Source: Craterostigma plantagineum (lineage: Eukaryota > Streptophyta > Magnoliopsida > Lamiales > Linderniaceae). Taken from it: a stretch of 64,000 nucleotides of DNA. The notes under the pieces are model-generated. The model ran no database searches. It saw only the letters and a program-made list of their open reading frames with translations, and was not told the DNA's origin. Below are positions 1-10,673 of the stretch, in pieces. Where the stretch lies: the NCBI GenBank assembly GCA_027422505.1, contig JAPQWV010000002.1, positions 26,452,501 through 26,516,500 of the forward strand, written 5' to 3'. The stretch's first letter is position 1; every line of letters starts with the position of its first letter. A program made the position numbers and the translations under genes.

Positions 1-605
1 TTTCTGAAACCCTAAAATCCGAATTCGGCTACAAATCACCGTCCCGCCGCTCCACGGCCGCTTTATCGCCGATCCCGTTCCAAAATCGTCGTTCCACCCG
101 AAAAAACGCCGTTTCGTCCGTTTTTTCGGCCGTACCAATCCGCTCCGTGAAGAAGCCGGAACTTTGGCACGGAGGCTATCGTTCCGGTTCCAACTCGGCC
201 GTTCCGGCCGTCTTAACGGCGATCCGGCGAACCATGTTCTCTTCTTTGCAAGAGTTTGTTCACTGTAAATAAGTGGGTTTACCACATGTTTATAACATTA
301 TCAATGTACGTGGACAAGAAAGAATGCTTTCATCTTCGCATTAGGACGGCATACAGTATCACACACATGACTTAAATAACAATCGATGAATCCTCGTAAG
401 GGCACTAAGAAAAGGAGGATTCATTCGCCTTTTATATCGCTATCGTTCTGATAAATCGTAACCATGGTTTTATGATCTATAAGGTAAACTATGTTATAAA
501 ACTTGCATTAGATTGAAAATCATCTGTCATTTGTGCCGTTTGCCAGGTAGTGACATTAGTATTTTACTACTGGTAAAGTAATGTGTATTAATATAGAGGA
601 TTAGG
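1..605. other. Intergenic, GC-rich start
   Basis: The first ~240 bases are clearly richer in G+C than the AT-rich DNA that follows and are full of CCG/CGG words. I could not find a recognisable reading frame in them; they could be the edge of a gene or of a repeat lying outside the window. Bases 241-605 are ordinary AT-rich spacer in which I see no feature. Confidence 0.4.
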
Positions 606-902
606 CTCCGTATTCCAACGAACGAAAATCGTTACACCTCCCCCGACAAGTGTTAAAACACACGTAAACATCATTACACCTACGAATTTCATTACACCAA
701 GTGTTTTAAAAAAAAAACTAATTATTACGTATGGAGTAGAAAAAACCAGTATTATATATTAAAATAGAAAAATACGTAATAATGAAGTTTTTTGTTATTT
801 AACCACTTGTTGTAATGAAATTCATAGGTGTAATGATGTTTACGTGTGTTTTAACACTTGTCGCGGGGAGGTGTAACGATTTTCGTTCGTTGGAATACGG
901 AG
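606..902. repeat. MITE-like palindromic element
   Basis: The two ends are long inverted copies of each other. CTCCGTATTCCAACGAACG at 606 is mirrored by CGTTCGTTGGAATACGGAG ending at 902, and the match runs inward through the words for CATTACACCTA, TGTTTACGTGTG and TGTTAAAACAC for roughly 100 bases per arm, with an AT-rich centre. There is no coding capacity. This is the form of a non-autonomous DNA transposon. I could not identify a convincing target-site duplication, so the superfamily is left open. Confidence 0.75.
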
Positions 903-1292
903 TGGAATACGAAAAGTGGAATAGGTGATCTCAACCGTTTTGAATGCGGTTGAGTTATTCATGTAGCGCGTGTGCACGCGCGCAAGATAATGTTTTTCTT
1001 TTGGCCAACAACGTTTTAGGTGGGGGACAATAGCTTAAGCAAGTTGAACTAATGCTTCATGACTTGGTAAGAATTTTTTTTTTCAAAAAAACAATATTTA
1101 AGTTTTTTCTGCTACTATTGGGCCGAACAATCCAAAAGAAATATCGGGCTTTCAACACATTTGGGCTTGAATTGATTCACTCTTTAAATGGGCTTCTTCA
1201 GAAGGGACAGAATTCTTGAAGGACAGAAGTAGATTTCAGGGAATCAGACAACATTTGTCAGTCTTGTTTCCCATTCAGTTACACCATCTTCA

Positions 1293-3517
1293 CTACAACG
1301 GCTCAAAATTTGCAGAGCCATGTAGGAACAAATAGGCTGCTAACAGAGATAACATTAAAACAAAAGAAGCATTCGAATGAAGCCTCTCAGATCTCCCATA
1401 ATCATCATCGTAGTCCTCGAACAAGCCCGACTTTGCATCGAACTCACCTTCCGTGCCATTCCCCGACGTCGTTATCACAAAAATGCAGTTCAAGAAAGAA
1501 TAATCTAAGCTAAGCTGCAAAACCTTGATGAAGCCAAGAAGAGATACGATGCACAACCAAAAAGTGTTTCGGTCTTTGATGATTATAACAATTAACAATG
1601 CCCCACTCCTTAGAAAAAAGATGTCCAAAGCAAAGACGAAACAAAAGTAGAAGCAATATGCAGTCACCTGCTTCCAAAAACGCCAGAGTAAAGGGTAAGC
1701 TGGTCAATATACTCGGCAGACTTTGGCTCTACGCTGTAAGCCTTCTCATACTTCACTTCCACGCCTTCGCCCGAGGCCACAAAGTACGCTCCGTTCACCA
1801 TTACATCGCCTTCGCTCCTCCAATTCCATCCTCTCCACTTATCCTCTGATGTGTCCACACGCTTTGTCACCTGCCAAGAAACACTTATTACAATCTTGGA
1901 TATCTTTTACATATATGACCAGCTTTCCAAGTCTCTTAACTAACCTCCTTGGCGTTTCGATCGTAAGGCGCTATGTATCTATTCCCCTGGCTATTGATAG
2001 TCGGGTTACCACTTCCTCCAATGGCATACATTTCCCACCTGGTAAAATCATTGTTCACCACATGTATGTACCCTCTCCTACACCTGGGCATCCTCTGAAT
2101 AAGCTTCTGTCCGAATATATTAAAAGCTATGGTCACTTGCATCCCCGAGTCAGGCACATAGTCGTCGCTGTGCCCTAAAAGCATAACCTCGTTATGGTGC
2201 GAGAAATGGCTGTTGGATATGGTGATCCCAGTCGACCCCATTACTACATCGATCAAGCCATCCTTACAGTGCGATAGAGAACAGTGATCGATCCATATGT
2301 CCCTCGCCCAAAGATGTTGGAAATGTGAAGATCGATCCCATCTCCATCAGACTTAGTCCTCCACCCATAATGAGTTGGGCTCGACCTAACGTTTGTCTCC
2401 CCAGATTGGTAGCAGTGGTGAATGTGAATGTTGTGGATGATCACATTGGTGATGTACTGTAAGGTTATGCAGCCGCCGCCTATGATGTGTACGTTGGCTC
2501 CTCTGCCATCTAATGTCTTGTAAGAGTTAAAGATGAGTTCTTGGGAGAGCTGTATGAGCATGTTGGAAGAGAAGACGATCCATAAGGGCTCTGTTTGGAT
2601 GACTGCGTACCGTAAAGTGCCTGGCTTTGGGTTCACTGGGTCGTTGTCTGAAGAGTCGGTGACAACGTAATAACGCCCGCCTTTGCCTCCTAAGGCGTAT
2701 TGGCCGAACCCTATTCCACAGTCGGCCAAACGCTGGCGATTTTCTTCCCAGTTTGGGTCGCAGCGCCAGCACTCGTCTATGGGGTTTCCCGTGAGGCAGT
2801 TGTTGTTCGTCGAGGATTGTTCGTCGTTCGCTGAATAGGAGAGGAGATTCCTCCTCCATAGCGATGTGTTCACCTTACTGATTTTGATTGAAAGAATGTT
2901 AGAACATACATACATACATGCTTAGGATGCAAGAGAAATGAGGCCACAGATGTTGCAGAGCAGAGCAGAGCATGCATTATAGTTATGAGAAGCAGAGCAG
3001 AGCATATAATAGAGGAATGGGAAGCAGATCTGGGATTATAGCTTCATTATATGGAGAGATTGAAGTAGAAGTAAGTAAATGTAACAAAAGATCAACATCC
3101 CAGAAAAAAAAAAAAAAGAATATCATAATCGAAACAAGAAATGATTTATTCCACTACATCCCTGGCAAACATGCCACGAAAAAAAGCCAAAAAGAACAGA
3201 TTTTTAACTGGGTAAGAAGATGATGAGCAACGCTTCAACAAAGACCCACGAAACACTCAAAAAAGAAGCACATTGCAGATATCGTGGCACAGCAGCAACT
3301 ACATTAGGCATTAGCGTACGCTTTTCTCACGCGGGCCAACGTTTTTTCATATGCTTAGGACAGAACAAACTTGCCTGTGAACTTCTCGGGCAACAGCTTC
3401 AGGGTCAGGGTGCTGACCGGGGAGAGTGAGGTTAAGCATTGCCCAGCAAACTTCACAGAATGAGCCAACGACTAGCAATAACGTCGTCAACACAATGCAG
3501 CTTTTCCTTTGCAGCAT
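1293..3517 (-). CDS. Pectate lyase, PMR6-like with GPI-type tail; one-base frameshift
   Basis: Predicted secreted pectate lyase (polysaccharide lyase family 1), which cleaves de-esterified pectin by beta-elimination in the cell wall. Exons on the minus strand are 3517-3375 (signal peptide, then a [20 protein letters not shown] stretch), 2877-1945, 1870-1668 and probably 1509-1293. Exon 2 carries family blocks such as [45 protein letters not shown] and the catalytic-region block [17 protein letters not shown]. Intron 1 begins with GC (AG|GCAAGT). The last exon, whose 3' splice site is my least certain choice, ends in a hydrophobic segment ([17 protein letters not shown]) like a GPI-anchor signal; Arabidopsis PMR6 is known for such a C-terminus and for ~501 residues, and this model gives ~498. 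Oddity: one G is missing near 2307-2309, so the frame breaks just before [10 protein letters not shown]. Either a pseudogene or a sequence error. Confidence 0.82.
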
Positions 3518-5335
3518 TTTCGTCTCAGAATATGCTATTATGGCAAACTTGAATGTGTGTTGATGTCAGGTGAAACAACAATGTGGTTAGGTTTAGAGCA
3601 TTAGTGAGAACAAGGAATGATTTTCTTGAGCTGTAGTTGCATTATCTTGCACTACAGTATGGTGTTTGTGCCGTTGGTTTATCATAACCGTGGTAAAAGG
3701 AGAAGTGAAATGTAAACTAACTAATGGAGTGTTGAAAAAAAGAGGGTTTTGAGAGGGGAGAGCTTCCTTCTTTCTTTAGCTTTCTTTTTTGTTTTTTTTG
3801 CTTCCCTTTTATTTTTTTCTGTCAAAAATCCTTTTTCCTTTTCCCCTGTAGTGAATAATAATATCTTCTTAATTTTGAACTATGTTTTATTTATTTTTGT
3901 CCTGATTGGAGTAGATGAAAATTAAAGCACAAGTGGGGCACAACAACGATCCAAACTTTAGGGCCTACATAGAATCGAAGGTGTGTGTGAATTTTTAAAT
4001 AAGTGTTTCGCATGCACTGCATCTAGCAATTAACATACATCATTAACGTAGGATATGAAATGTTCTTGAATTACAGAAGCCACTTTTAGCGCTCTTTTCT
4101 ATATTTTTAATCTTTTTATTTTTTAATATTTCAGTCGTTATGTGTTGCTTTTCATGATGTTGTTTAGTTCATGCCCGTCAAGATTAATTTCTTCCTCCAA
4201 GACAGACTTTTCTGCTTTTTACTCCGTAATTTGTGGTAATAAACTTGAGGCAGAGCGCAGATATACCGTAATTGAGTGATGCTTCTTAAAACAAAAGAAA
4301 CAGAAAAAACAGAAAACAACTATAATCTCATGACATCACATAAAATCTTGGAAATAAAGCTGCATTGCATATTCTTTCACCAAATCGGTTTGACTCAAAG
4401 CAAAGAAAGATTACAGCATCTTCTTCACTTCACCTTGGGAGCGTGCAGTGCAGTTATGATATATTCTTTCTACATTTTTTTTTTTTATCTTCGTCCTCTA
4501 TTATTATTATTGCTTTTTTTATTACATAATGGTGGTCATGAGGTGCCGTTGAATTTGTGGTACGTTTTTATCATTGCTTTATGACTTTCTTTTTATCTCG
4601 AGCATACGCATTTTACTTTTTCTAAGGGCCCTAATTCATTCAGATGTATGTATGAATTTATTTGTATTTATTTATATATGTCGTTTTATCTTTTCACACA
4701 ATTTTTCAACCTCCTCGATCATCGAGAACGGCTATTACATACTACACCTATATTAAAGCTATAGAAAAAGCTAGTCCATGTGGACATGTAATGGGCCCAG
4801 ACATTTGGGCCTTTAAGTGCTAACTGTGGCTTCGAACCCATGACGGCCCATTATTGAACATGCGTTGGTGGGCCTTAATGTGGTGTATGGCATCCTTGAT
4901 TCAAGAAATATTATGGGATGGATGATCATCAAATTGAAGATCGAAGAAGATGGGCTTTCTATATTAATTATATGATTAGTTGTGTTTTTCTATTATTCGA
5001 TAATTTTGAGATGTAACTATTAACTATGCGATTGGATTTCTGAAAAGCTTGCTCTCAGTGGAGCCATTATCCATCTCAATCACTCAATATCAGACAATCA
5101 GATAAAGCTCTAAGTCTTATGTCCTGCACAAGCTCCGTGTAAGAACGTCCATCTCATTTATTCTTCTCCAACATAATCCAAAAATTGTCCAAACCAATCA
5201 TGTATCTTTCTAATGTAAGCGCTTACGTAATAATTATGTAAGAATAAAGATCGATGTTGCATTGATTAATTTATAAGAAAGACTTGAACTCAGAAAAGAG
5301 ATCACACCGAGACAAGCAAAAGCTCGCCTTCTTCA
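3518..5335. other. Intergenic, no gene seen
   Basis: AT-rich spacer between the pectate lyase start and the glycosyltransferase start. It must hold both promoters. I see T-rich runs (near 3770-3840 and 4470-4520) and a few GGGCC words around 4790-4870, but no conserved reading frame, RNA gene or TIR-bounded element that I can support. Confidence 0.5.
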
Positions 5336-6859
5336 ATGGCGCCATCGTCAGAAACTCCGCCCGAGCTTTTATTAAACGTTCTTATCTTCCCTTTAATGGC
5401 GCCAGGCCACATAATCCCAATGATAGACATGGCCAAAGTGCTGTCCAAACACAGCGACGAAGACAGCACACGCCTAACAGTAACAGTCCTCGTCACACCC
5501 CTCGACGCCAAACGCTTCTCGTTGGCGATAAACCGGGCGGTTAACTCCGGCCTGCCGATAAAACTCCAGGAAATAAGTTTCCCGGCGGAAGAAGCCGGCT
5601 TGCCACGTGGATGCGAGAGCGCAGATTGCCTCCCTTCCTACGACTTGATCAGAAACTTCTTCGTCGCCGTAACCTTACTGCAGCAGCCCATGGAAGAAAT
5701 GCTCGAAGCGATGAACCCAAGGCCCCACTGCATCATATGCGACAAGAACATAGCTTGGCTGGCCGAAACCTGCGATAAATTCGAGATTCCGAGGATAATC
5801 TTCGACGGCATGGGCTGCTTTGCCTATCTATCGATGCACAACCTCTACGTCTCAAATATCCACGAAACCGTTGGGCCCCACGAGCCCATCGTAATCCCAG
5901 GTTTGCCCGATAGAATCGAGGTGATGAAAGCCCAGCTCCCAGGATATTTCAACCCAGGCTCGATTTACGTCAACGATTTCCGCCAGAAAATCATAGAAAA
6001 CGAGTTCAAGGCATATGGGATCGTCGTCAACAGCTTCGAGGAGCTGGAAAAGAGGTACCTTGACGAGTTGCAGAGGTTGAAAGGAGGTAAAGTATGGTGT
6101 ATGGGCCCTTTGTCCCTTTGCAACGACGAAGATCGAGCTGAGAGGGGAAACCATGCGTTAATCGACGGCGAGAAATGTCTCGAGTGGCTCGACGGTAAGA
6201 ATCAAGGATCAGTAGTTTACGCCTGTTTTGGAAGTTTAAGCCGTATATCGCCGCTGCAGTTCCCCGAGCTTGCCCTAGGGTTAGAATCCTCGGACCACCC
6301 TTTTATCCTGGTAATAAAAGAGGGAGACAGCAAGTCTACAGAGATAGAGAACTGGATTTCTGAGGAGGGTTTCGAGGAAAGGGTAAAAGGAAGAGGTTTC
6401 TTGATTCGGGGATGGGCCCCACAGGTGCTGATCCTATCGCATCCTTCGATCGGAGGCTTTCTGACGCACTGTGGCTGGAATTCGACCCTCGAGGGGATAT
6501 GCTCGGGCGTGCCTATGATCACTTGGCCTATGTTTGCAGAGCAATTCTTGAACGAAAAGCTGATCGTCGAGGTTTTGGGCGTTGGAGTTGGAGTTGGGTC
6601 TCGATACGCCGTGCACTTGGAAGATGGAGGAGGAAGGGCCGACGCAGAGAGGCAAGTGACGAGGGAAGGAGTGAAAGGTGCAATCTCGAAGGTGATGGAC
6701 GAAGGAGAAGGAAGCGAGAAAAGGAGAACAAGGGCTCGAGAATTGGGAGAAATGGCGAGGAGATCGGTGAGAAAAGGCGGTTCTTCTGAGGCTAATGTTA
6801 GAGCGTTCGTTCAAGAAATTCTACGTCTTGCTCAGAAGAAGAAAATGTCCTTACAATGA
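5336..6859 (+). CDS. UDP-glycosyltransferase, family 73-like
   Basis: Single-exon, 507-residue family 1 glycosyltransferase that would transfer a sugar, probably glucose, from a UDP-sugar to a small acceptor (phenolic, flavonoid or terpenoid) in the cytosol. The N-terminal block MAPGHIIPMIDMAKVL contains the usual catalytic His (His25), and ICDKNIAWL holds the likely partner Asp (Asp136). The 44-residue PSPG box spans about residues 360-403, starting WAPQVLILSHPSIGGFLTHC and ending FAEQ; the final Gln is associated with UDP-glucose preference. The overall wording (FPLMAPGHIIPM, KCLEWLDGK, SVVYACFGSL) resembles UGT73 enzymes. The acceptor cannot be read from sequence. The start was chosen as the first ATG giving the normal N-terminus; the frame is complete and uninterrupted. 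Confidence 0.93.
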   Translation: MAPSSETPPELLLNVLIFPLMAPGHIIPMIDMAKVLSKHSDEDSTRLTVTVLVTPLDAKRFSLAINRAVNSGLPIKLQEISFPAEEAGLPRGCESADCLPSYDLIRNFFVAVTLLQQPMEEMLEAMNPRPHCIICDKNIAWLAETCDKFEIPRIIFDGMGCFAYLSMHNLYVSNIHETVGPHEPIVIPGLPDRIEVMKAQLPGYFNPGSIYVNDFRQKIIENEFKAYGIVVNSFEELEKRYLDELQRLKGGKVWCMGPLSLCNDEDRAERGNHALIDGEKCLEWLDGKNQGSVVYACFGSLSRISPLQFPELALGLESSDHPFILVIKEGDSKSTEIENWISEEGFEERVKGRGFLIRGWAPQVLILSHPSIGGFLTHCGWNSTLEGICSGVPMITWPMFAEQFLNEKLIVEVLGVGVGVGSRYAVHLEDGGGRADAERQVTREGVKGAISKVMDEGEGSEKRRTRARELGEMARRSVRKGGSSEANVRAFVQEILRLAQKKKMSLQ

Positions 6860-7299
6860 GATGATATTGGACAACTTATGTTGTCCAGATGGCCCTCATG
6901 GAAAGTAACTGCAGTGCATTGAAATGGCAAGATTTTGCAGTTCCTTCTTTATCAGCTATTATCTGTCTACAACTGTTCAGTAATTTCACTCAGGTGATTT
7001 CAGTGCAGGCAAAGGCTCTACATAGATTGTGTTTGGGGTTTTTTCAAGAGGTAGGTAAATAACCCATGCTCTGTTCCATTGAATATTGTCATCCTCCCCT
7101 GTTTCATGTGCTTTGAATATCTTTTCTTAAAAATGGTTTACAAAATCATTGCAGATTGGTTTACTTTCTTCGTCCGGGCGATTCTATTGCGCGACGACGA
7201 CTGAAACACGACATGATTGCATTAGAATTTACTCATGGAAACAAACTTGCAGAAGGGTCAAAGAAACAACATACAAATCTCAAAACAAATCACCAATCA
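6860..7299. other. Spacer between convergent genes
   Basis: Holds the 3' ends of the glycosyltransferase (plus) and the Ole e 1-like gene (minus), which face each other tail to tail. No separate feature is seen. Confidence 0.5.
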
Positions 7300-7935
7300 C
7301 TAATAAGTGCCCTGTTTCTCATCACCATAGGACTCATTTTCTTCTTTTCCTTCGTCGTCGTCTTTCTTAGGGCTGTCGATGTCTGGCTCATCGCACATGG
7401 GAGTGGTGTAATAAAACGGCCCCAACATATACTTTGTAATGTCTCGGTACACAACGTTAGGACGCACCAGTTTTACGCCACTCTTTCCTCCTGCAAAATC
7501 AGTGGCTACGTTGCAGACTTGGTCGCCCGAGGAAACGAGCCTCAGGAAACAGTTCTCGCGCTTCAGTTGTTTGCCGTTTGCAGCGTACTTATTGCATGAG
7601 ATTTCGAAATTTCCAGCGTCATCAGTTAGGTCGCTGGCGTAGTGTACGACCCTTTTTCTTTCGTCCATGCAAGTAACAGAAACCTTGCTGCCTGCCCAAA
7701 ACACAAACATAGCATATTGTGGATGTAAAAGACACACAGTGGTATGTGCTATGCGTGTGTGTGTGTGGTTATTACCTTTGATTGGTTTTCCACCTTTGGC
7801 CCATTCGTTCCAACCTTTGGTGCAATCTTGGCAGAGGACTTTGCCGGTGACTTGGAACACGTCGGAAGTTGCAGAGGTTGTAATGATGCTTGAGAGTAGA
7901 GATAATGCAGTAATCAAGAAAATGCTGCTTCCCAT
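7300..7935 (-). CDS. Pollen Ole e 1-like / extensin-family secreted protein
   Basis: Two exons, 7935-7776 and 7691-7300, joined by a GT-AG intron that splits a Gly codon; the product is 183 residues. A signal peptide (MGSSIFLITALSLLSSIITT) is followed by the Ole e 1 domain: VTGKVLCQDC near the N-terminus, then VSVTCMDERKRVVHY, FEISCNKY, CFLRLVSS and VCNVATDF, giving the regularly spaced cysteines of the family. The C-terminal part has PFYYTTPMCDEPD and an acidic, lysine-rich tail. Members are small cell-wall or extracellular proteins of largely unknown biochemical role; despite the family name most are not allergens, and nothing here shows pollen expression. A short GT repeat lies just inside the intron. 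Confidence 0.9.
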   Translation of the reverse strand: MGSSIFLITALSLLSSIITTSATSDVFQVTGKVLCQDCTKGWNEWAKGGKPIKGNNHTHTRIAHTTVCLLHPQYAMFVFWAGSKVSVTCMDERKRVVHYASDLTDDAGNFEISCNKYAANGKQLKRENCFLRLVSSGDQVCNVATDFAGGKSGVKLVRPNVVYRDITKYMLGPFYYTTPMCDEPDIDSPKKDDDEGKEENESYGDEKQGTY

Positions 7936-8387
7936 TTTCTTATCCTTTTCTTTTCCCTCGATATGTTTAAATTTTGATCCGAGAACGAAGAATGATGCGT
8001 ATTTAAAAAGGTGGGATGTGATTAATTTTTTAATAATGCTAAGTGGGAATGCACAACTTCAGACGTGGGAACCATGAAGCCATCTTAATATAATATATAC
8101 ATCTGTTTGGTGGTGGTTATGAGTTATGACTAACTATTTTCCATTCATTTTCATCTCAAAAGAGAGAGATTAGGACCAAAATACAAGTAGTAGTGTTGCA
8201 AAAAGGGATAGATAACCCAGCAGTGAACCAAAATCAATACAAACGATGAGACACATGAGTTGCTATTTTAACCTTCCACGACTTTCACAGCAGACCTGAA
8301 CCAAGAAAATGCAACATTACATTTGAGGATAGAAAAAAGAAAATAACAGATAGTGTTATTGTGCTTAAAGAAAGGGATTCATTCTAG
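7936..8387. other. Spacer, promoter and 3' UTR
   Basis: Lies upstream of the Ole e 1-like gene and downstream of the FKBP gene, both on the minus strand. The proximal ~100 bases (TATTTAAA-like words around 7965-8005) are the likely promoter. No other feature seen. Confidence 0.45.
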
Positions 8388-9915
8388 TTACCCAAATGGG
8401 CTCTGCTTGATGGCCAAGAGTTCAACATCTAGCTGCAGTTCAAAGGATATACGAATTATACGCTAAAGGTGCTGATAGTTCATTACAAGAATTACTCGAA
8501 ACGTTTTCGACTTCTTACCTCGATAGTTGCGTTAGGTGGTATTTCTTGTACGCCTTTACTTCCATAAGCTAGCTCGGGTGGTACTATCAGTAACCTCTGT
8601 TAGAGAGCAGAAGGTCATCATTCGCAAGCTTTGATCAGTGATGAACTGAGGGCAATGTTATTCTTTTTCCCCAGAGATTATATTGAGCTGTTAAATATCT
8701 CACCTGCCCGCCTACTCGCATGCCTTGAACTCCCAAGTCTAATCCTTTAAGGACACTGCCTCTCTCAGATTGGCCAACATCGAATCCATAAGGCTATGTT
8801 TTCAAACAGAAGAGGGAGATGAAGTTTTATCCAAAGAAAGAAGTTAGCAGATTATTGAATGGATTCTTCTTACCGTTCCACCACCAACACCAAGGCCTTG
8901 TCTGCTCGTCATAAACGTGATGCCTTTCCACTTGGCAACGTAATGGACCTTTGTGCAAAATAAATGGTGATGAGCCTCTTAGCACCGTGGTTTTAAGGGA
9001 AGGACTCTTTAAGTACACAAATATTTAGAATTTTTTTACAAACTGTGCCAAGTCATACTGCGACCCGAGATCCCTTTACGGCTTCTGTCCCCGTGCCAAC
9101 TTTAATGTCATAGTACCTTCAGAAAAATCAAGCAATGAAAATCAGATAATAACTACTAAAAGACAGGGACAACAAATGGTTATGTTATCATCTGCTACTA
9201 ACTTTAAGCCGTTTGGGAGGGTTGTGAATTCGCTTTCTGGTATTTTGGACCCTCTAAGCTGCAGCACCAATCAAGCAAATAAGATTGCATAAGAGAGAAT
9301 GTTCGACATCGTATGAGTAAAACCGTCGAGCTAGACAGAAATCTTGAGCACACATGAAGTTGGGAAACTTCTTACAGCTCTTCTGCTTGTGCTTGCTGCA
9401 ATAGCTGGTTGGCATAAAGAAACACCTGCTGCTGATAAATATTATGAAATCAGTGTCTTCTAAGTGAGATAGAACAGATAACCAGTCAACTAATATAAGA
9501 GATTTGATCGAGGGCTTCAAGAAATTCAAGCATGGCCTCATTCTTCTAATATTTTTCTCAGACATTTCAAACTGAAGACCAAGACAGAAATCAAAATAGA
9601 AGATTCTACGAGTGGAAACGATTTAACCTGCTGCTGCAAGTAAACATCCCATAAATGCCCTTCTTCCATCAAACTGCATCAAAGAAGCTACATCGCCCTC
9701 CAAGGAATGAGGTGTGGCCGGCGACGAACATTGGCATACCATTAAAGAAGCATTCTTGAAGGAATATTGCCTCTTGGCTGCAAATGACGAAAGTCGAATC
9801 AGTAAAAAAAATTGTTGACGCATCAATCGAAACATACTAGTTAATAAATACCTGTCGAAGAGTGATACAGCGTGGGCTTGAGAGGGTGGTGAAGCAGAGA
9901 GAGTCTCAGTTCCAT
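8388..9915 (-). CDS. FKBP-type peptidyl-prolyl isomerase, thylakoid lumen (FKBP18-like)
   Basis: Nine exons: 9915-9852, 9777-9628, 9431-9376, 9258-9203, 9116-9059, 8948-8874, 8793-8704, 8596-8519 and 8432-8388, all GT-AG, giving 223 residues. The product would catalyse cis-trans isomerisation of prolyl bonds. The N-terminus is a bipartite plastid-to-lumen signal: a Ser/basic-rich transit peptide, then twin arginines and a hydrophobic run (RRAFMGCLLAAA) typical of Tat export. The FKBP domain follows, with SEFTTLPNGLKYYDIKVGTG, VHYVAKWKG, GLDLGVQGMRVGGQ and LLIVPPELAYG. The MTSRQGLGVGGGTPYGFDVG insertion and SPFG ending recall Arabidopsis FKBP18, from memory only. The splice site of exon 3 is ambiguous by three bases (9431 or 9428), a NAGNAG-type site. 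Enzymatic activity of lumenal FKBPs is often low, so a scaffold role is possible. Confidence 0.9.
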
Positions 9916-10673
9916 TAGAGCTTAGCTTGTAATGACGGATATTGAAACGACAGCTTCAATCATATGAAGAAAGAACAACAAGCGATGGATAGCATAGATA
10001 ACAGCCACAATTAAGTTGATCAAAGAAACTGAAAAAACCATCCAAGGTTGGTGGGCCCAGCACTTATTGGGCTACGCCAGCGCATATTTTGGGCCTGTCC
10101 ATTATTTTCTCACACTTTTAGTAGGTTAATAAAGTCAACGAATCGTTACTTTCAAATTCCGAAATTAGCTAGCTAAGTTATGTAAAATGGGTTTTGATTC
10201 TGTTTTTAGATAATTGAAGCTAGAAAACATTAGCTATAGGTTTCACAAATGAAATTTTTTTTGAACTAATTGAAATGAATAATGAATCCAATATGTAAAG
10301 AAATCTACAAAGAGAGCATCTCTCTCTCTTTCTCTCTTCGAGATCCTCTCTTCGCCTCACACTAACGTATCCCCTGTTTTTTAGCTATCTCTCTCTGCTT
10401 GGCGTATCTACTTAGCAATAACCCTTAACCTCCCCCTCAATGTTCTTACGTTCACCTGGAAACAAATAACAAAAGATCAAAGAAATGATACATAAATGTC
10501 GCTTTACCTTCATTCTCTGGATGCATTGAGAAGTTTTAACACATGCAAGGATAGAAGTTTGGTGCATCTTTGTTCCGAAAGAAGTTTTTATCTTTGTTTT
10601 TGTATATATAAATATATGTTATCCCCTGTTTTCCTCTGTTTTGTTCCTCAGCATTATACACATACAAGTAGGA
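9916..10673. promoter_or_regulatory. Divergent promoter region, FKBP and CslA
   Basis: The FKBP gene runs left and the CslA gene runs right from this ~760-bp spacer. Three TGGGCY words (site II type, often near housekeeping and organelle-protein genes) cluster at about 10051-10097, nearer the FKBP side. A CT-rich tract at 10318-10345 lies in the probable CslA leader. The regulatory reading is inference. Confidence 0.5.

Noticed and set aside
4276..4756. Short hydrophobic plus-strand frames.
   Set aside because: Hydrophobicity comes from T-rich DNA; no start context, no family.
5852..6814. Several open frames antisense to or out of frame with the glycosyltransferase (for example 6412-6789 plus and 6434-6814 minus).
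   Set aside because: They overlap a clear, complete enzyme frame and show no family resemblance; shadows of GC-rich coding sequence.
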